A stretch of DNA of 64,000 nucleotides from Leptothrix discophora (GTDB taxonomy: Bacteria > Pseudomonadota > Gammaproteobacteria > Burkholderiales > Burkholderiaceae_C). The stretch is taken from NCBI RefSeq assembly GCF_030705305.1, contig NZ_JAUZEE010000004.1, forward strand, positions 248,001 to 312,000, given 5' to 3'. Below, in pieces: positions 37,591 through 47,300 of the stretch. The stretch's first letter is position 1; the number at the start of each line of letters is the position of its first letter. The notes below the pieces were generated by a model, which saw only the letters and a program-made list of their open reading frames with translations, searched no databases and was not told the DNA's origin. The position numbers and the translations under genes were made by a program.

Positions 37591-38781
37591 TCAACGCTCC
37601 CAGCCCCCCATCAGCCCCACGCGCCTGGAACGGGCGCCCGCACCGGGGCGGTCGGTGCCGAAGGCGATGCCGAGGCGGGCACCGGCCAGCTGCAGCAGGG
37701 GACCTGCCTGGATCGCCGCGCCCAGGCGGCGTTCGTGCCAGCCGCCTTCGAGTCGCCAGGTCCAGGTCAAGTCCGGTGCGCTGGCCAGCACCAGGCTGGG
37801 CAGCCGGACGCCGCCCGGCAGGACGCGCAGGTCCACGCCCGGACGGGGTGCTGGCGCAGGAACGCCGGGCAAGGCCCACAGCACGGTGAGGCGCGCGGCA
37901 GGCTCCGCGCGCGACCGTCGGTCAACCCGCGCCTGATGCCCCTGCAGCAACGGCAACAGCGAGGCCTGGCCGTCCACGTCCACGCTGCGGGTGTCGGTCG
38001 ATGCCCGGGCCGTCTCATGCGCCAGCCCGCGCCAGCTCAACCAGCCCAGGTCACGCAGCGACAGCGACAGCTCGGTTCCGGTGGGCCGGCGCCAGCTGGC
38101 GTCCATCTGCAGCAGCAAGGCCTGCCCAAAGGCGGTCACCGGGGGCTGGAAAGGCAGCGCGAGGGTGCTGTCGTGGCGCTCGCTGTCGACCGTGAACCGG
38201 TAGCCACGGACACCGCCCCCTGCCTCGGCCGCGCCGGATCGGCGCGCATCGCCTAGCAGCCGCCGATCGCGCCAGCGGGTCAGCTGCAGCCACTGACCTT
38301 CAAGTCGCCAGCGCAGTTCCGGCCGGTCCGCGACAGGAACCGTGGGGTCGGACCAGACGTCCGACCGGGCGAGTGCCAGGCCTCGACCAATCCATCCCTG
38401 CCACTGCGCATCGACGCGCCAATGCTGTCCTGTCGCATCACCCGGCGCGTCGGTGGCCACGTCGGCGGCCAGTCTCAGCGTGCCGGCGTCGACCCTCAAG
38501 GTCGAACGCGACCGCGCCAGCACGCTCCATTGCCACGCGGCGCGGGTGAAGGACAACCGCGCCTCGTCGTCGATCCAGGCCAGATTCCGGCCGGGCCGTG
38601 GATCGAGCACCGACAGGTCCGGATGCCGATCGCCCAGTTGCCGCAGGCTCAGCGCGTCGGCATGGTGATCGCTTGACAGGACGACGGAAAGCCCGATGGG
38701 AACGGGCTCTCCATCGGTCGACGCCGCCAGCAGGACCAGCGGCGTCCAAGCCAGCGACAGGCCACAGGCCCACCGGATCAC
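37591..38781 (-). CDS. Exported protein of unknown function, possibly outer-membrane barrel
   Basis: A 396-residue protein with a signal-like N-terminus (MIRWACGLSLAWTPLVLLAA). The rest is rich in alternating hydrophobic and polar residues and in Trp/Arg/Leu strands such as LRWRLEGQWLQLTRW and LTWTWRLEGGW, as in beta-barrel outer-membrane proteins, but I recognise no family. The GTG start overlaps the stop of the upstream lipoprotein gene (GTGA), so it is translationally coupled with it. Confidence 0.7.
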   Translation of the reverse strand: MIRWACGLSLAWTPLVLLAASTDGEPVPIGLSVVLSSDHHADALSLRQLGDRHPDLSVLDPRPGRNLAWIDDEARLSFTRAAWQWSVLARSRSTLRVDAGTLRLAADVATDAPGDATGQHWRVDAQWQGWIGRGLALARSDVWSDPTVPVADRPELRWRLEGQWLQLTRWRDRRLLGDARRSGAAEAGGGVRGYRFTVDSERHDSTLALPFQPPVTAFGQALLLQMDASWRRPTGTELSLSLRDLGWLSWRGLAHETARASTDTRSVDVDGQASLLPLLQGHQARVDRRSRAEPAARLTVLWALPGVPAPAPRPGVDLRVLPGGVRLPSLVLASAPDLTWTWRLEGGWHERRLGAAIQAGPLLQLAGARLGIAFGTDRPGAGARSRRVGLMGGWER

Positions 38782-41306
38782 AGGCCGATGTCGAGCGACT
38801 CGAAGTCGCCGTTGACGTAGGTCATCCGGCCATTCGCATGGTCCAGCGTGCCGATCAGGGACTGGTCGTGCAGCAGCTGCGACTGGCCTTCGCCGGTCAC
38901 CACCCGCATCGACAGCCCGGAGGTCGCCTCGCTCAAGGTCACCCGCAGGCGCTGGTCGCTGCCACGTGCCGCCGAGATCTGCAACACCTGCCGGGCGACA
39001 CCGGCCTGCTCCGTCCGCACCGATCCGGTGATCACCGTGGGCTCGCGCAGGTGGGCCGGCTTGCTGCCCGTCAGAACGAGCCGCAGCGTCGGCCGCGCCG
39101 ATGCCTGCACCAGCCCTCCAAAGGCCATCGTCTGCTGGTAGGTGTTGGCCGCCGTCAACGGCTGGCTTGCATCATGGTCGGCATAGCCGCTGGCGTTGGC
39201 CTCGAACTTGCCGGTGATGACCTCGGTCCAGCTGGCACTGGCATCGCTGCGGCTGCTCAGAACACCGCTGAACAGCGTGTTCTGCACCACATGCCGGGTG
39301 CCCGAACGATCCCACACCGGCGTGCTGCCCGTGAGGTTGCCTGACAGCCGCGCGGTCGGCGTGGCCCAAGACACGTTGAGGTTGCCGCTGCCCAAGCCCA
39401 CCTTCGCATCCTGGCCGGTCGTTGGCTTCGAGCCCGTGGCCGACACGGCCAGACCATTCAGGCGCGTCCCCGGCTCCAGCAACAGCGTGCCGGCGACAAC
39501 CTGCGAAGCGTCATTGAACACATCGACCTGGCCGACGATGTCGAGCACGGGCTGAACGCTGGACGCGACGGCCTGGATGTCCCAGCGGTGGTGATGGTTC
39601 AGAAGTGAAGTGCCATCCTCCGTGAAGGCGCCCGGCAGCTCGCCTGCGAGCGTCAAGGCGTTGACGGTCGCCACCTGCACGGAGCCTTGGAAACCCGTCG
39701 CCGTGTTGTCGGCGTTGGTGGGGAAGTTCACCCGGAGTGCCTTCACGTCTTCCAACGACTGACAGCTTGTCGCGGTGAGGAACACGTCGGTGCAGCCGGT
39801 CCAGACGCGGGTGCGACGCGATGCGCTGGCCGCGTAGGTGAACGGTTCGCCGTCGGCAGCCGGTGGCGTCAGCGTGAAGCCGTGGCGTGCTTCCTCGGCC
39901 TTCATCGTGCCGGCAGGTCCGGCAGGCTGGTTGAAGGTGCGGGTGACGTGAACCCAGTAGGTCGCGCGACAGCCCACGAACCGCGCGGTTGCCTTCGACG
40001 TGGCAGGGATGCTGGTCTTGTCATCCTCATACAAGGTGCAACCCACCGCCGGATAGGACGTCGTTCCGTGCCAGGTGCTGGGCCTGCCGGGTGCCTCCAG
40101 CGTCTCGATGCCGATGACATCGCCAACCCCCGCGTTGCGCGAATTCGAGGTCGTTGTGCCGGCGTGGTAGTCCTGGTAGAGCCGGATGCCGAGTTGCAGG
40201 GCCTGCAGGTCACGCGAGGCCAGATTGACCGGCTGCTGGACCGCGCGAGCGGCCGCCTGGAACTTCTGCGCCTGCAGGTTCAGCTCGCCCGTGCCGGCCA
40301 CGCCACCCCGCGTGAACAGGCCGCTCATGTCGGTGCGCAGCCCGGCGAACATCGCCTTGGCAGCGGCGATCGGCGCCACCGTCGACGGGGCCACCGCCGC
40401 GCAGGTATCGGTCAAGGCGCAATCGAGCTTGTTGAGCAAGGTGTCGACGGTGGTCAGCGTGACCTCGGCTTCCTTGAAGGGCGTCGAGCCGACCGTGGTC
40501 GTCACGGCCGCCCGGAATGCGGCCGTCACGTCGACGTTGCCGACATCGGTCAGTTCGACCGTGTCGAGCCGGGTCGATTCGGTCAGTCGCTCGACCACGC
40601 ACTGGATGCGAGCGCCTGCTTGGGTGTCGGAGCATCCCAGGGCCTCGTCCCGGGCCAGCTGCGAGGTCGCCGTGAGCACCACCTGGTAGGCCTGCTCCTC
40701 GACCGACAAGTTGGTGGCCAATGGCTTGATCTCGGTGCCCACCGGGTCGAAGCCCAGCAGCTGCTGCATCGTCGAGTTGGCCTGGGCGATGTTGGTGGTG
40801 CTCAGCTTCGCGGACGACTTCTCGGCCGCCTTCACCGCCATCTCGGTGAAGGGCGTCAGGCTGACCCGGCGCGGCGTGATCTGGTTGCCGACCACGTTCG
40901 GCACGACCGCCGCGCGCAGCGTCATGCCCGTGGGCAAGGTCGTGTTGCCCTGAAGCTCGTCGACGTGCGTGGTGCTCGCGTTCACGCTCACCTCGACCAC
41001 CACCGGGGTGCCGGACGCGAGCTCGAAAGCGGGCAGTGTGTAGGCACCGCCCGCCGTGGACAGTACGCTGGCCAGTGCGGTGCTGCGGTCCACGCTGCCA
41101 TCGGCCTTGACGGCGTAGGCCTTCACGTCGGCGCCCACCATCACGCCCTTCGAGACCACGCCGGTCAGGCTGACCTTGCCGGGCTGGGTGGTCGTGTCCG
41201 GGGACTTGCTGTCGTTGCCGCCACCACAGGCCGACAGGCCGATGGCCAGTGCGGTCGTGCAGACCGCCCGCCAGATGGGCGTTCGATGCCAGATCGATGT
41301 GTTCAT
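38778..41306 (-). CDS. Large lipoprotein of unknown function
   Basis: About 842 residues. The N-terminus has a lipobox LSACGGG after a hydrophobic stretch, so it is a predicted lipoprotein. Residues 40-130 form an Ig-like or carboxypeptidase-regulatory-like domain (GVVSKGVMVGADVKAYAVKA). The remainder has many Thr/Ser and a few Cys (GCSDTQAGARIQC, GCTLYED, GCRATYW, GCTDVFLTATSC), some of which may pair. No catalytic motif is visible. The ATG at 41306 has GGAGAA upstream. It forms a two-gene unit with the exported protein downstream. Confidence 0.78.
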   Translation of the reverse strand: MNTSIWHRTPIWRAVCTTALAIGLSACGGGNDSKSPDTTTQPGKVSLTGVVSKGVMVGADVKAYAVKADGSVDRSTALASVLSTAGGAYTLPAFELASGTPVVVEVSVNASTTHVDELQGNTTLPTGMTLRAAVVPNVVGNQITPRRVSLTPFTEMAVKAAEKSSAKLSTTNIAQANSTMQQLLGFDPVGTEIKPLATNLSVEEQAYQVVLTATSQLARDEALGCSDTQAGARIQCVVERLTESTRLDTVELTDVGNVDVTAAFRAAVTTTVGSTPFKEAEVTLTTVDTLLNKLDCALTDTCAAVAPSTVAPIAAAKAMFAGLRTDMSGLFTRGGVAGTGELNLQAQKFQAAARAVQQPVNLASRDLQALQLGIRLYQDYHAGTTTSNSRNAGVGDVIGIETLEAPGRPSTWHGTTSYPAVGCTLYEDDKTSIPATSKATARFVGCRATYWVHVTRTFNQPAGPAGTMKAEEARHGFTLTPPAADGEPFTYAASASRRTRVWTGCTDVFLTATSCQSLEDVKALRVNFPTNADNTATGFQGSVQVATVNALTLAGELPGAFTEDGTSLLNHHHRWDIQAVASSVQPVLDIVGQVDVFNDASQVVAGTLLLEPGTRLNGLAVSATGSKPTTGQDAKVGLGSGNLNVSWATPTARLSGNLTGSTPVWDRSGTRHVVQNTLFSGVLSSRSDASASWTEVITGKFEANASGYADHDASQPLTAANTYQQTMAFGGLVQASARPTLRLVLTGSKPAHLREPTVITGSVRTEQAGVARQVLQISAARGSDQRLRVTLSEATSGLSMRVVTGEGQSQLLHDQSLIGTLDHANGRMTYVNGDFESLDIGL

Positions 41307-41430
41307 GTGCAAGGTTCTCCGTCGACGTCCGTGAAGGTGGCCGCGACGTTCGCTGTTCGAGAGACAGGCTTCAATGACTCAAACTTGCAGAGTCATCGTC
41401 CACATTGACCAGGAAAGCGAGGCATCGACA

Positions 41431-41447
41431 GGCTCAATCGATGAGCC
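41431..41447. repeat. 17-bp palindromic repeat, copy 3
   Basis: GGCTCA-ATCGA-TGAGCC with an extra CA/TG pair outside, giving an eight-base stem. It differs from copies 1 and 2 at one centre base. It lies in the 226-base gap between the lipoprotein start and the MotB-like gene end, next to a terminator. Confidence 0.8.
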
Positions 41448-41491
41448 TGCGCTGCAGACGGAACCGGCGCGCATCTCACCTGACCACGACA

Positions 41492-41513
41492 AAGGCCCGC
41501 CGAAGCGGGCCTT
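41492..41513 (-). terminator. Terminator after the MotB/SiiA-like gene
   Basis: On the minus strand AAGGCCCGC/GCGGGCCTT with a TTCG loop followed by TTTG. The stem and loop are the same as in the rpsT terminator. It lies 19 bases after the stop of the MotB-like gene. Confidence 0.85.
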
Positions 41514-41532
41514 GCCTTCGATGCTGCGGGGT

Positions 41533-42360
41533 TCAGCGACTGGCCGCAGCCTCGGTCGTCGCCGGCACGAGCGTGATGCGCACTTCCAGTGCCTCGGTGC
41601 CCTTGACGTCGGCGGTCGGGACCGACTGGATGCGCTGCATCAGCCGGTCGCGCGGCACACCGGTCACGCCCATCAGGCGGTTGCGCACGGCGGCGACGCG
41701 GTAGTAGGCCATGCGGGCGGATTCGCTCAGGCCCTCGGCTGCCTCGGCGGTCAGCAGGAATCGCTGGCCCTTGTCAGGCGCGAAATCGAAGTGCCTGGTG
41801 AAGATGTCCGACAGCCGGGCGGCCTCGTCCGCGCTCAGGTCCAGCGCGCCAGGTCGGAAGCGCACCAGCACCGAGGTTGGACGCAAGGAGAACTCCTGCA
41901 CGCCCCGCCCTTCAACGGTCGGCTTGTCCTGCGTGCCTTCCAGGGTCTGGACGCCCTTGGCATCCTTGACCTCCCGCTCCTCCTTGGCCTGCGGCGGGTT
42001 GAGCACCGGCTTGTATTTCTGTTCGGCCAGGAAGAGCTTCTGCTTGAGTTCATCGACCTGCTTGAGCAGGTCCTCGATGGTCGGTCGCTTTGGCTGCCTG
42101 TCCTGCGTGCCCGGCAGGGACTCCTTCTCGCGCGGGAAGAGCAGCGGATCAGGCGTGGGCAACACCGGCTCAGGGGTCTCGATGCCCGTCTGCGACTTCA
42201 TCGCATCGAAGCGGGCCCTGGCCGAGAAGAAGATCACGGCCATCGACAGGATCACGATCAGCAGGATCAGGAACATGACCATGTTGACCAGCGTGTCGAC
42301 GTAGCCCGGCCAGAAGTTCTGTTCTTCCTGGCCGTCGGCGGTGGTGGTTGCAGTTGCCAT
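41533..42360 (-). CDS. MotB/SiiA-like stator protein with OmpA-like C-terminus
   Basis: A 275-residue inner-membrane protein. The single helix near residues 16-46 begins FWPGYVDTLVNMVMFLILLI and contains one Asp (residue 22) at the place of the proton-carrying Asp of MotB/SiiA-type stators. A Pro/Lys-rich coiled linker follows (about 55-150). The last 120 residues resemble an OmpA-like peptidoglycan-binding domain, with AYYRVAAVRNRLMGVTGVPR near the end. No MotA/SiiB partner lies in the window. Such pairs energise or control giant type I adhesins (SiiAB with SiiE), and two giant type I substrates follow here. Confidence 0.72.
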   Translation of the reverse strand: MATATTTADGQEEQNFWPGYVDTLVNMVMFLILLIVILSMAVIFFSARARFDAMKSQTGIETPEPVLPTPDPLLFPREKESLPGTQDRQPKRPTIEDLLKQVDELKQKLFLAEQKYKPVLNPPQAKEEREVKDAKGVQTLEGTQDKPTVEGRGVQEFSLRPTSVLVRFRPGALDLSADEAARLSDIFTRHFDFAPDKGQRFLLTAEAAEGLSESARMAYYRVAAVRNRLMGVTGVPRDRLMQRIQSVPTADVKGTEALEVRITLVPATTEAAASR

Positions 42361-42448
42361 GACGGGTTCTTTCTCGTGTTCTGGGTCAGGCGGCCAGCGC
42401 GAGCTTCGATGCGCTGGCCAGGCAGACGTTCGGCCGGAAGGCCAGGCG

Positions 42449-42883
42449 TCACTTCGAAGGCATGAAGTCGGCGATGCCCTGGTGCGGCATCGGCTGCGGC
42501 AGGCTGCCCGCAGACAGGGGACGCAGGCTGTGGCCTGCCGAGATCGTGACCACCTCGAGCGTGGTGGCGCGGGCCGCCGGCGCGTCGCTCTTGCGTGGCC
42601 GACCGCCCTTCATGCCGTTCAGGCGCGCCGCCACAGCCTTGGCGGGCGACGTGACCAGGCCGCCTCGACGGCCGATCTCGGCCATCCATTCGCGGCTGCT
42701 CGGCTCGACATCGGGCAGCACCAGCTTCTCGGCCTTCTTGCGCAGCGCCTTGGCCGGCGGCATCGCCGTCACGTCGGGTGGTGCGTCCCGGACCCCTTCG
42801 GGCAAGGCCGTGCGGAGACCGAGCAGCGGCCGCGAGACGTCGAGGTGGAGCGGATCGGTGTGCACGATCTGGGCTTCAGGCAT
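42449..42883 (-). CDS. Small basic protein of unknown function
   Basis: A 144-residue protein not assigned to a family. Near residues 68-98 it has REWMAEIGRRGGLVTSPAKA followed by ARLNGMKGGRPRK, a short helix and Gly/Lys/Arg-rich tail motif that recurs in small DNA-associated proteins. The ends look disordered. The ATG at 42883 has a strong AGGAGAG and overlaps the DUF2442 gene by eight bases. Confidence 0.65.
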   Translation of the reverse strand: MPEAQIVHTDPLHLDVSRPLLGLRTALPEGVRDAPPDVTAMPPAKALRKKAEKLVLPDVEPSSREWMAEIGRRGGLVTSPAKAVAARLNGMKGGRPRKSDAPAARATTLEVVTISAGHSLRPLSAGSLPQPMPHQGIADFMPSK

Positions 42884-43511
42884 GGGATCTCTCCTGTGGG
42901 TGGTTCGTCTGATGTGGTGCTTCTTCGGGCACCTCTCCGGTCTTGTCATGGCTCACCTCTGCGGGCGTTTCCAGGTACCGGGTAGGGGGTGGTGGGGCGC
43001 CTCTCGGCGCAAGGTCCAACCCGTTGGACGCCGCTGGATCTGCAGATTCCGATCCACCGGTTCGACCGTGGCTGGCTCTCGCCTTGCGCGCACTGCGACC
43101 GGCGACGGGCATGGGTTCGGTGGACGAGGCCCGCAGGCGGCGCATCCACTCGGTCGAGCCGAACTCGCCACCCATCAAGGACGCCAGCGTCAGGCGGACG
43201 CCCAGGCGTGGCCAATGCAGCAGGGCACCGCCATCGAGCAGTCGAATGCAGCGCAGGTCGACCGAGTGCGCCTGTGCGAAACGCTCGATGCGATCAACCG
43301 GGAACACGAAGGCGCAGCGGTTGTCGAGCCCGATGTGGATGCGCCCCCCGCTCATGTAGCAGGCGAACTCTGCCCTCAGTGGCTTGCGCGCCGCGCCTGC
43401 AGCGCCGTCGATGACCCCATGCTGCGATGCCGTGGCGACTGCCCGCATCGACGTCCGCTCGGCTTGCACGTCAGGCTCCATCGATGAGCCACGTTGCGTC
43501 ACGTCCTGCAT
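42876..43511 (-). CDS. DUF2442 domain protein with long charged tail
   Basis: About 211 residues. The DUF2442 core is at about residues 45-120: RIHIGLDNRCAFVFPVDRIE, then RCIRLLDGGALLHWPRLGVR and LTLASLMGGEFGSTEWM. DUF2442 proteins are often paired with small partners in toxin-antitoxin-like or regulatory loci. The last 85 residues are Ala/Arg/Pro-rich and disordered. Start ATG at 43511 is ten bases after the preceding gene. ATGs at 43481 (inside repeat copy 4) and 43448 are alternatives. Confidence 0.75.
   Translation of the reverse strand: MQDVTQRGSSMEPDVQAERTSMRAVATASQHGVIDGAAGAARKPLRAEFACYMSGGRIHIGLDNRCAFVFPVDRIERFAQAHSVDLRCIRLLDGGALLHWPRLGVRLTLASLMGGEFGSTEWMRRLRASSTEPMPVAGRSARKARASHGRTGGSESADPAASNGLDLAPRGAPPPPTRYLETPAEVSHDKTGEVPEEAPHQTNHPQERSHA
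43474..43490. repeat. 17-bp palindromic repeat, copy 4
   Basis: GGCTCC-ATCGA-TGAGCC, two bases different from copy 1, with one broken pair in the stem. It lies at the beginning of the DUF2442 gene and includes an in-frame ATG on the minus strand, so it is either coding or marks the untranslated leader. Confidence 0.7.
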
Positions 43512-43521
43512 GGCCGAACCG

Positions 43522-43944
43522 TCAGCGCGTGCCGGCCACATGGGCCAGCGCGAGGTCACCGAAACGCCGGTAGTCACCGACGTGGCTGACCGACAGGAAG
43601 ATCCATTCACGGAAGGGTCGACCGGTATCGAGCGGGTCCCACAGTTCGGCATCCTGCCGTTCGCTGATCTGCAGGCGCATGTCCTGCGGCAACTTGAAGA
43701 GCAGGCCACCGCGTCGCAGAACCACGAAGTCCTTGCCGTGGATGGCCAGTGCGCGGCATCCGAAGATCCGCTGACCTGGCAGCGCCCCGTGTTCGGGCGT
43801 GCAGTAGCGCCGCTCAAGGTCATCGAAGGCATCCTCGGCCAGCATCGCCAGCTCGGTGTGGTGGAGTCGCTGGACAACGATCGACATCAACTCAGGCGCC
43901 CGAGAGAGGCTGACCTTGCGGACCGACGTTTTCAGGTGATGCAT
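43522..43944 (-). CDS. YjbR/TfoX N-terminal-like protein
   Basis: A 140-residue protein. RIFGCRALAIHGKDFVVLRR followed by GGLLFKLPQDMRLQISERQD and DTGRPFREWIFLSV fits the YjbR/MmcQ/TfoX N-terminal fold (a small single-domain cytoplasmic fold of unknown role). It is the first gene of a three-gene unit with DUF2442 and the small basic protein. An upstream gap of 378 bases holds its promoter region. Confidence 0.7.
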   Translation of the reverse strand: MHHLKTSVRKVSLSRAPELMSIVVQRLHHTELAMLAEDAFDDLERRYCTPEHGALPGQRIFGCRALAIHGKDFVVLRRGGLLFKLPQDMRLQISERQDAELWDPLDTGRPFREWIFLSVSHVGDYRRFGDLALAHVAGTR

Positions 43945-44241
43945 GGCCGACTCCAGTGGTGCTCGCGCGTTGCGTCGACCCAGCCCTGAAAGCGGGTTGG
44001 GGCCGCAGGAAGCGATGAAGAATTCGGTGCGACCGATAACCAGCGATCAACGGAAGTGCCGATGGATAAAGGCATCTCCGGGATACGAAAGGAACGATCA
44101 GGTCAAAGTCTCTTTGACTTCAAGCACCCATTCAATGGCTGATTTGGGTAGGAATCCGAAGGGTGTCTACAGACTTCTGCGGGTGATCGACACATCGGTC
44201 GACCCGCGAGGGCCAGGGCCCCAGGGCCCCAGAGCCCCAAA
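43945..44241. other. Intergenic region with perfect inverted repeat
   Basis: Less GC-rich than its surroundings and without a gene. GTCAAAG-TCT-CTTTGAC at 44102-44118 is a perfect inverted repeat about 160 bases upstream of the YjbR-like start, a possible operator. No other feature is recognised. Confidence 0.45.
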
Positions 44242-44291
44242 GCCCGTGAGCGCGCCTCAAGCACCGGCCGGAGCCGGGGTCGCTCACGGGC
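44242..44291 (-). terminator. Terminator of the cadherin-serralysin gene
   Basis: Eleven-base arms GCCCGTGAGCG and CGCTCACGGGC separated by 28 GC-rich bases, followed on the minus strand by TTTGG. It lies 31 bases after the stop codon. Confidence 0.6.
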
Positions 44292-44322
44292 CTCTGCCGC
44301 CGATCGACCGCGTGGGAGACCC

Positions 44323-47300
44323 TCAGCCCATCACCTGCATCGTCGCCTGCGTCGTCACCTGCGCGGCAGGATCAAACGTGCCTCGCACGGTCAGGGACCA
44401 GGCCAGGTCGGGCTCACTCGTCACGCGCGACAGCAGGTGAGTCGACGGCTCCCAGTGCAGGTCCGCCGGCGCGATCCCGAGCTGTGACAGGTCCAGCCGA
44501 TCGTCGGTCGAGAAGTCGAGGATCGTGTCACCGTCGATGTGGGCCGCCTTGTCGTACTTCACGACGTCCTTGCCGCCGCCCGTGGCGATCGTGTTGGCGG
44601 CCAGGTTGCCCCAGATCTCGTCATCACCGCCGCCACCCACAGCGTTCTCGATGACCACGCCAAACGCGATGCCCACGTTGTAGGCCATGCTGGCGTCGGG
44701 TACGCCGCCGCTGGGCACCTGTCCGCAGACGAAATCTGGTTGGCCCAATACGTAGCTTCCCTCGAAGAAGAACTCGAAGTCCCCCTTGATCTGGAGCATC
44801 ACACCCGCCGGAAGCGTCGGGTCGTCGTACCAGGTCCAGCGCGTGTCACCGCTCTCCGACTTGCTGACCACGTGGCCACGCGAGGTCACATCAACCTCGT
44901 CACCTGTCGTTGCGTCGGTGTAGACGAACCGCACGTTGGAGACCCTGGCCTGATCGAGCGAGATGCCAAGTCTGCCGATCGCCGCGCGCATTCCTTCGAG
45001 CTTCGACGCCTCCCAGGCGCTCTCCGAGAACGTATAGCTCGCCCCCGTCATCAGGCCCATGCGGCTCATGTGCTCGCCCCCACGCAGATCGATGATGGCG
45101 TCGCGGCTGCCCAGCTGCTGCAGGGTGTCCACCCCCTGGGCATCCCAGAGGGTGTCGAACACCGGCGTGTCGCTGTCGTAGCGGTAGGTGTCGTTGCCTG
45201 TCTGGGTGGTCATGTTGGCGCCGTAGAGGTGCTGCAAGGCCGCCATGTCGTACACACCCAGCTTCCAGGGCGTGTAGCCCTGGCTCTCCAGCAAGGCAGG
45301 CTGGCCACGGAGCGTGACCTTGTTGAAGGCCTGCAGGTAGGTCATCACCGTTTCCTGCGGCGCATCGGTCTGCGGGTTGTCGTAGCCGCCTCCGGTCTCG
45401 TTGCCCACGCGGTTGAGCGTGGTGTTCGTGCCGTCGCCATACCAGAACTTGCCACTCAAGTCGGACTCTTGGAACGGATGGTCCAGGCCCATCGCATGTC
45501 CCAGTTCATGCGTGACGGTGGTGTTTTCACTGCCGTACTCGCTTCGGAAAGCCGTCTCTGCTGATGGGTACGCGCTGGCATCGGTGACCAGGAAGAGGTT
45601 CCCATACGCATCGTCAACCTTTGAATCCACTGCCGTCGGCTGCGTGGCGAAGCCCATGACCGAACGGTCCACGCCCAGGTGATCACCCGTGCCCTTGAAC
45701 AGCCGCAGATCCGCGCCGAGGTAGACCTGCGATGTGTTCTCCGTGAACACCACCTTGCTCACCTCGGCAAAGTGGTTGAACACCTGGCGAACGTAAGCCT
45801 TCTCGGTGTCGGTGTAGGACATGCCGTCCTGGGTGACATGCTCGACGTCGCTCGTGTCCCTGAACAAGGCAACCTGGTCCTGGAAGGCGTAGCTCAGTTG
45901 CAGTGGCGCGGTCATGCTGGCACCCGTCAGGCGCTGCGTGCGGTCGCTGTTCATGCCCAGCCAGGACGCCATCGACGCGGGCGCCGGCATCCCCGCACTG
46001 CCCACATCGTTGCTGATCAGGCTAGCCATGCCCTGGGCATAGCTGCCCGGGTTGTCCAGCGTGACCGCCTGGGGCGCTTCAACTCGGTAAGCCGATGCGG
46101 TGATCCAAGTGGGCACACTCGTGTCGATCGACGTCGTTGAGACGTCGCTCACCGACACATCAAAGCTTTGCGTCGCGCTCAGGCCCCGATGGTCGGTGGC
46201 CGTGACGGTGATGTGCTCCGCCGTGCTGGTGACCAGCGTGGGCGTGCCCGTGATCTGGCCGTCTGCCCCCAGCACCAGGCCCTCTGGCAAGTTGCCCGCC
46301 GTGACCGCATAGGTCAGGGTGTCGCCCGGGTCGCTGTCGGTGAACTTGCTGGCCACGTCGATGGCCGTGATGGCCTGCCCCTTGGTCGCGCTGATGGGCG
46401 CGACCACACCGCTGGTCATGGGCGCATGGTTGTACACCACCTCCACCACGTTGCTGCTGGCACCCGACACGCTGCCCAACACCACCTTGGCGGTATAGGC
46501 GGCGGTGTTGACGGTGCTGCGGCTGTCTTCAAAGCGCCAGCTCACGCCGTCAGCGGCCACGGTGGCATAGCCCAGCGGCGTGGCACCGTCAAACACCTGC
46601 ACTTGCGCACCCGCGACCAAGGCGGCATCCAGATGGCCTTTGACCGTTTGTCCGGCCGGCAACAACAGGCTGCCCACAATGTCATACAGCGACATGTTCG
46701 CTTGCATGACCGGGTCCCAGCCATTGACCACCTTGCTCTCTTCCACCCGCGCATGCAGGCCATCGGCTTGCTGGCTGAAGGTCAGCTTCACGCCCAAAGA
46801 CTTGCCGCCGTGTGCAATCAACCAGACCGACTTGCTGCCGTCGGCGTTGCCGACCACATCGCCTTCTTGAACCAAGCTCATCTCGGCGGTCGACGGACTC
46901 ACGCTTGGAAGCGATGAGATGCCCCTGGCCACCACCTTGAGCGTGCCGAAGTTCACTTGCGACAGGCTCAGCGCCGTGCCGATTTTCCAATCCGCGTTTA
47001 GAGCCAGGTTCGTGCTGCTCAGCGCGGGCGTCGAGAAAGCGCTGTCGATGGTGGGCGGGGTCTCGTTGAAATCGGTCACGCCCAGCGTGTAGGTGGCGCT
47101 CACAGGCGTGCTGCCGGCGACACTGCTGTCTTGTGCCTTCACGGTCACGGCGTAGCCGGTCTTGGTCTCGTAGTCCAACACCGTGCCGGCCTTGAGGTAG
47201 AGCGAATTGCCGTCCAGCTCGAAGCTGGCCTGGTCCGCACCTTCGAGCGTGAAGGTGTTGCTGCCCTGGCCATCGTCGGTCACGGCGATGTCGGCGACCT

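Noticed and set aside
34169-37936. Plus-strand open frame of 1,255 codons opposite the GspE-like gene
   Set aside because: High GC keeps antisense frames open; the composition (Arg/Gln/His/Ala-rich) is typical of shadows and the minus-strand protein has clear domains.
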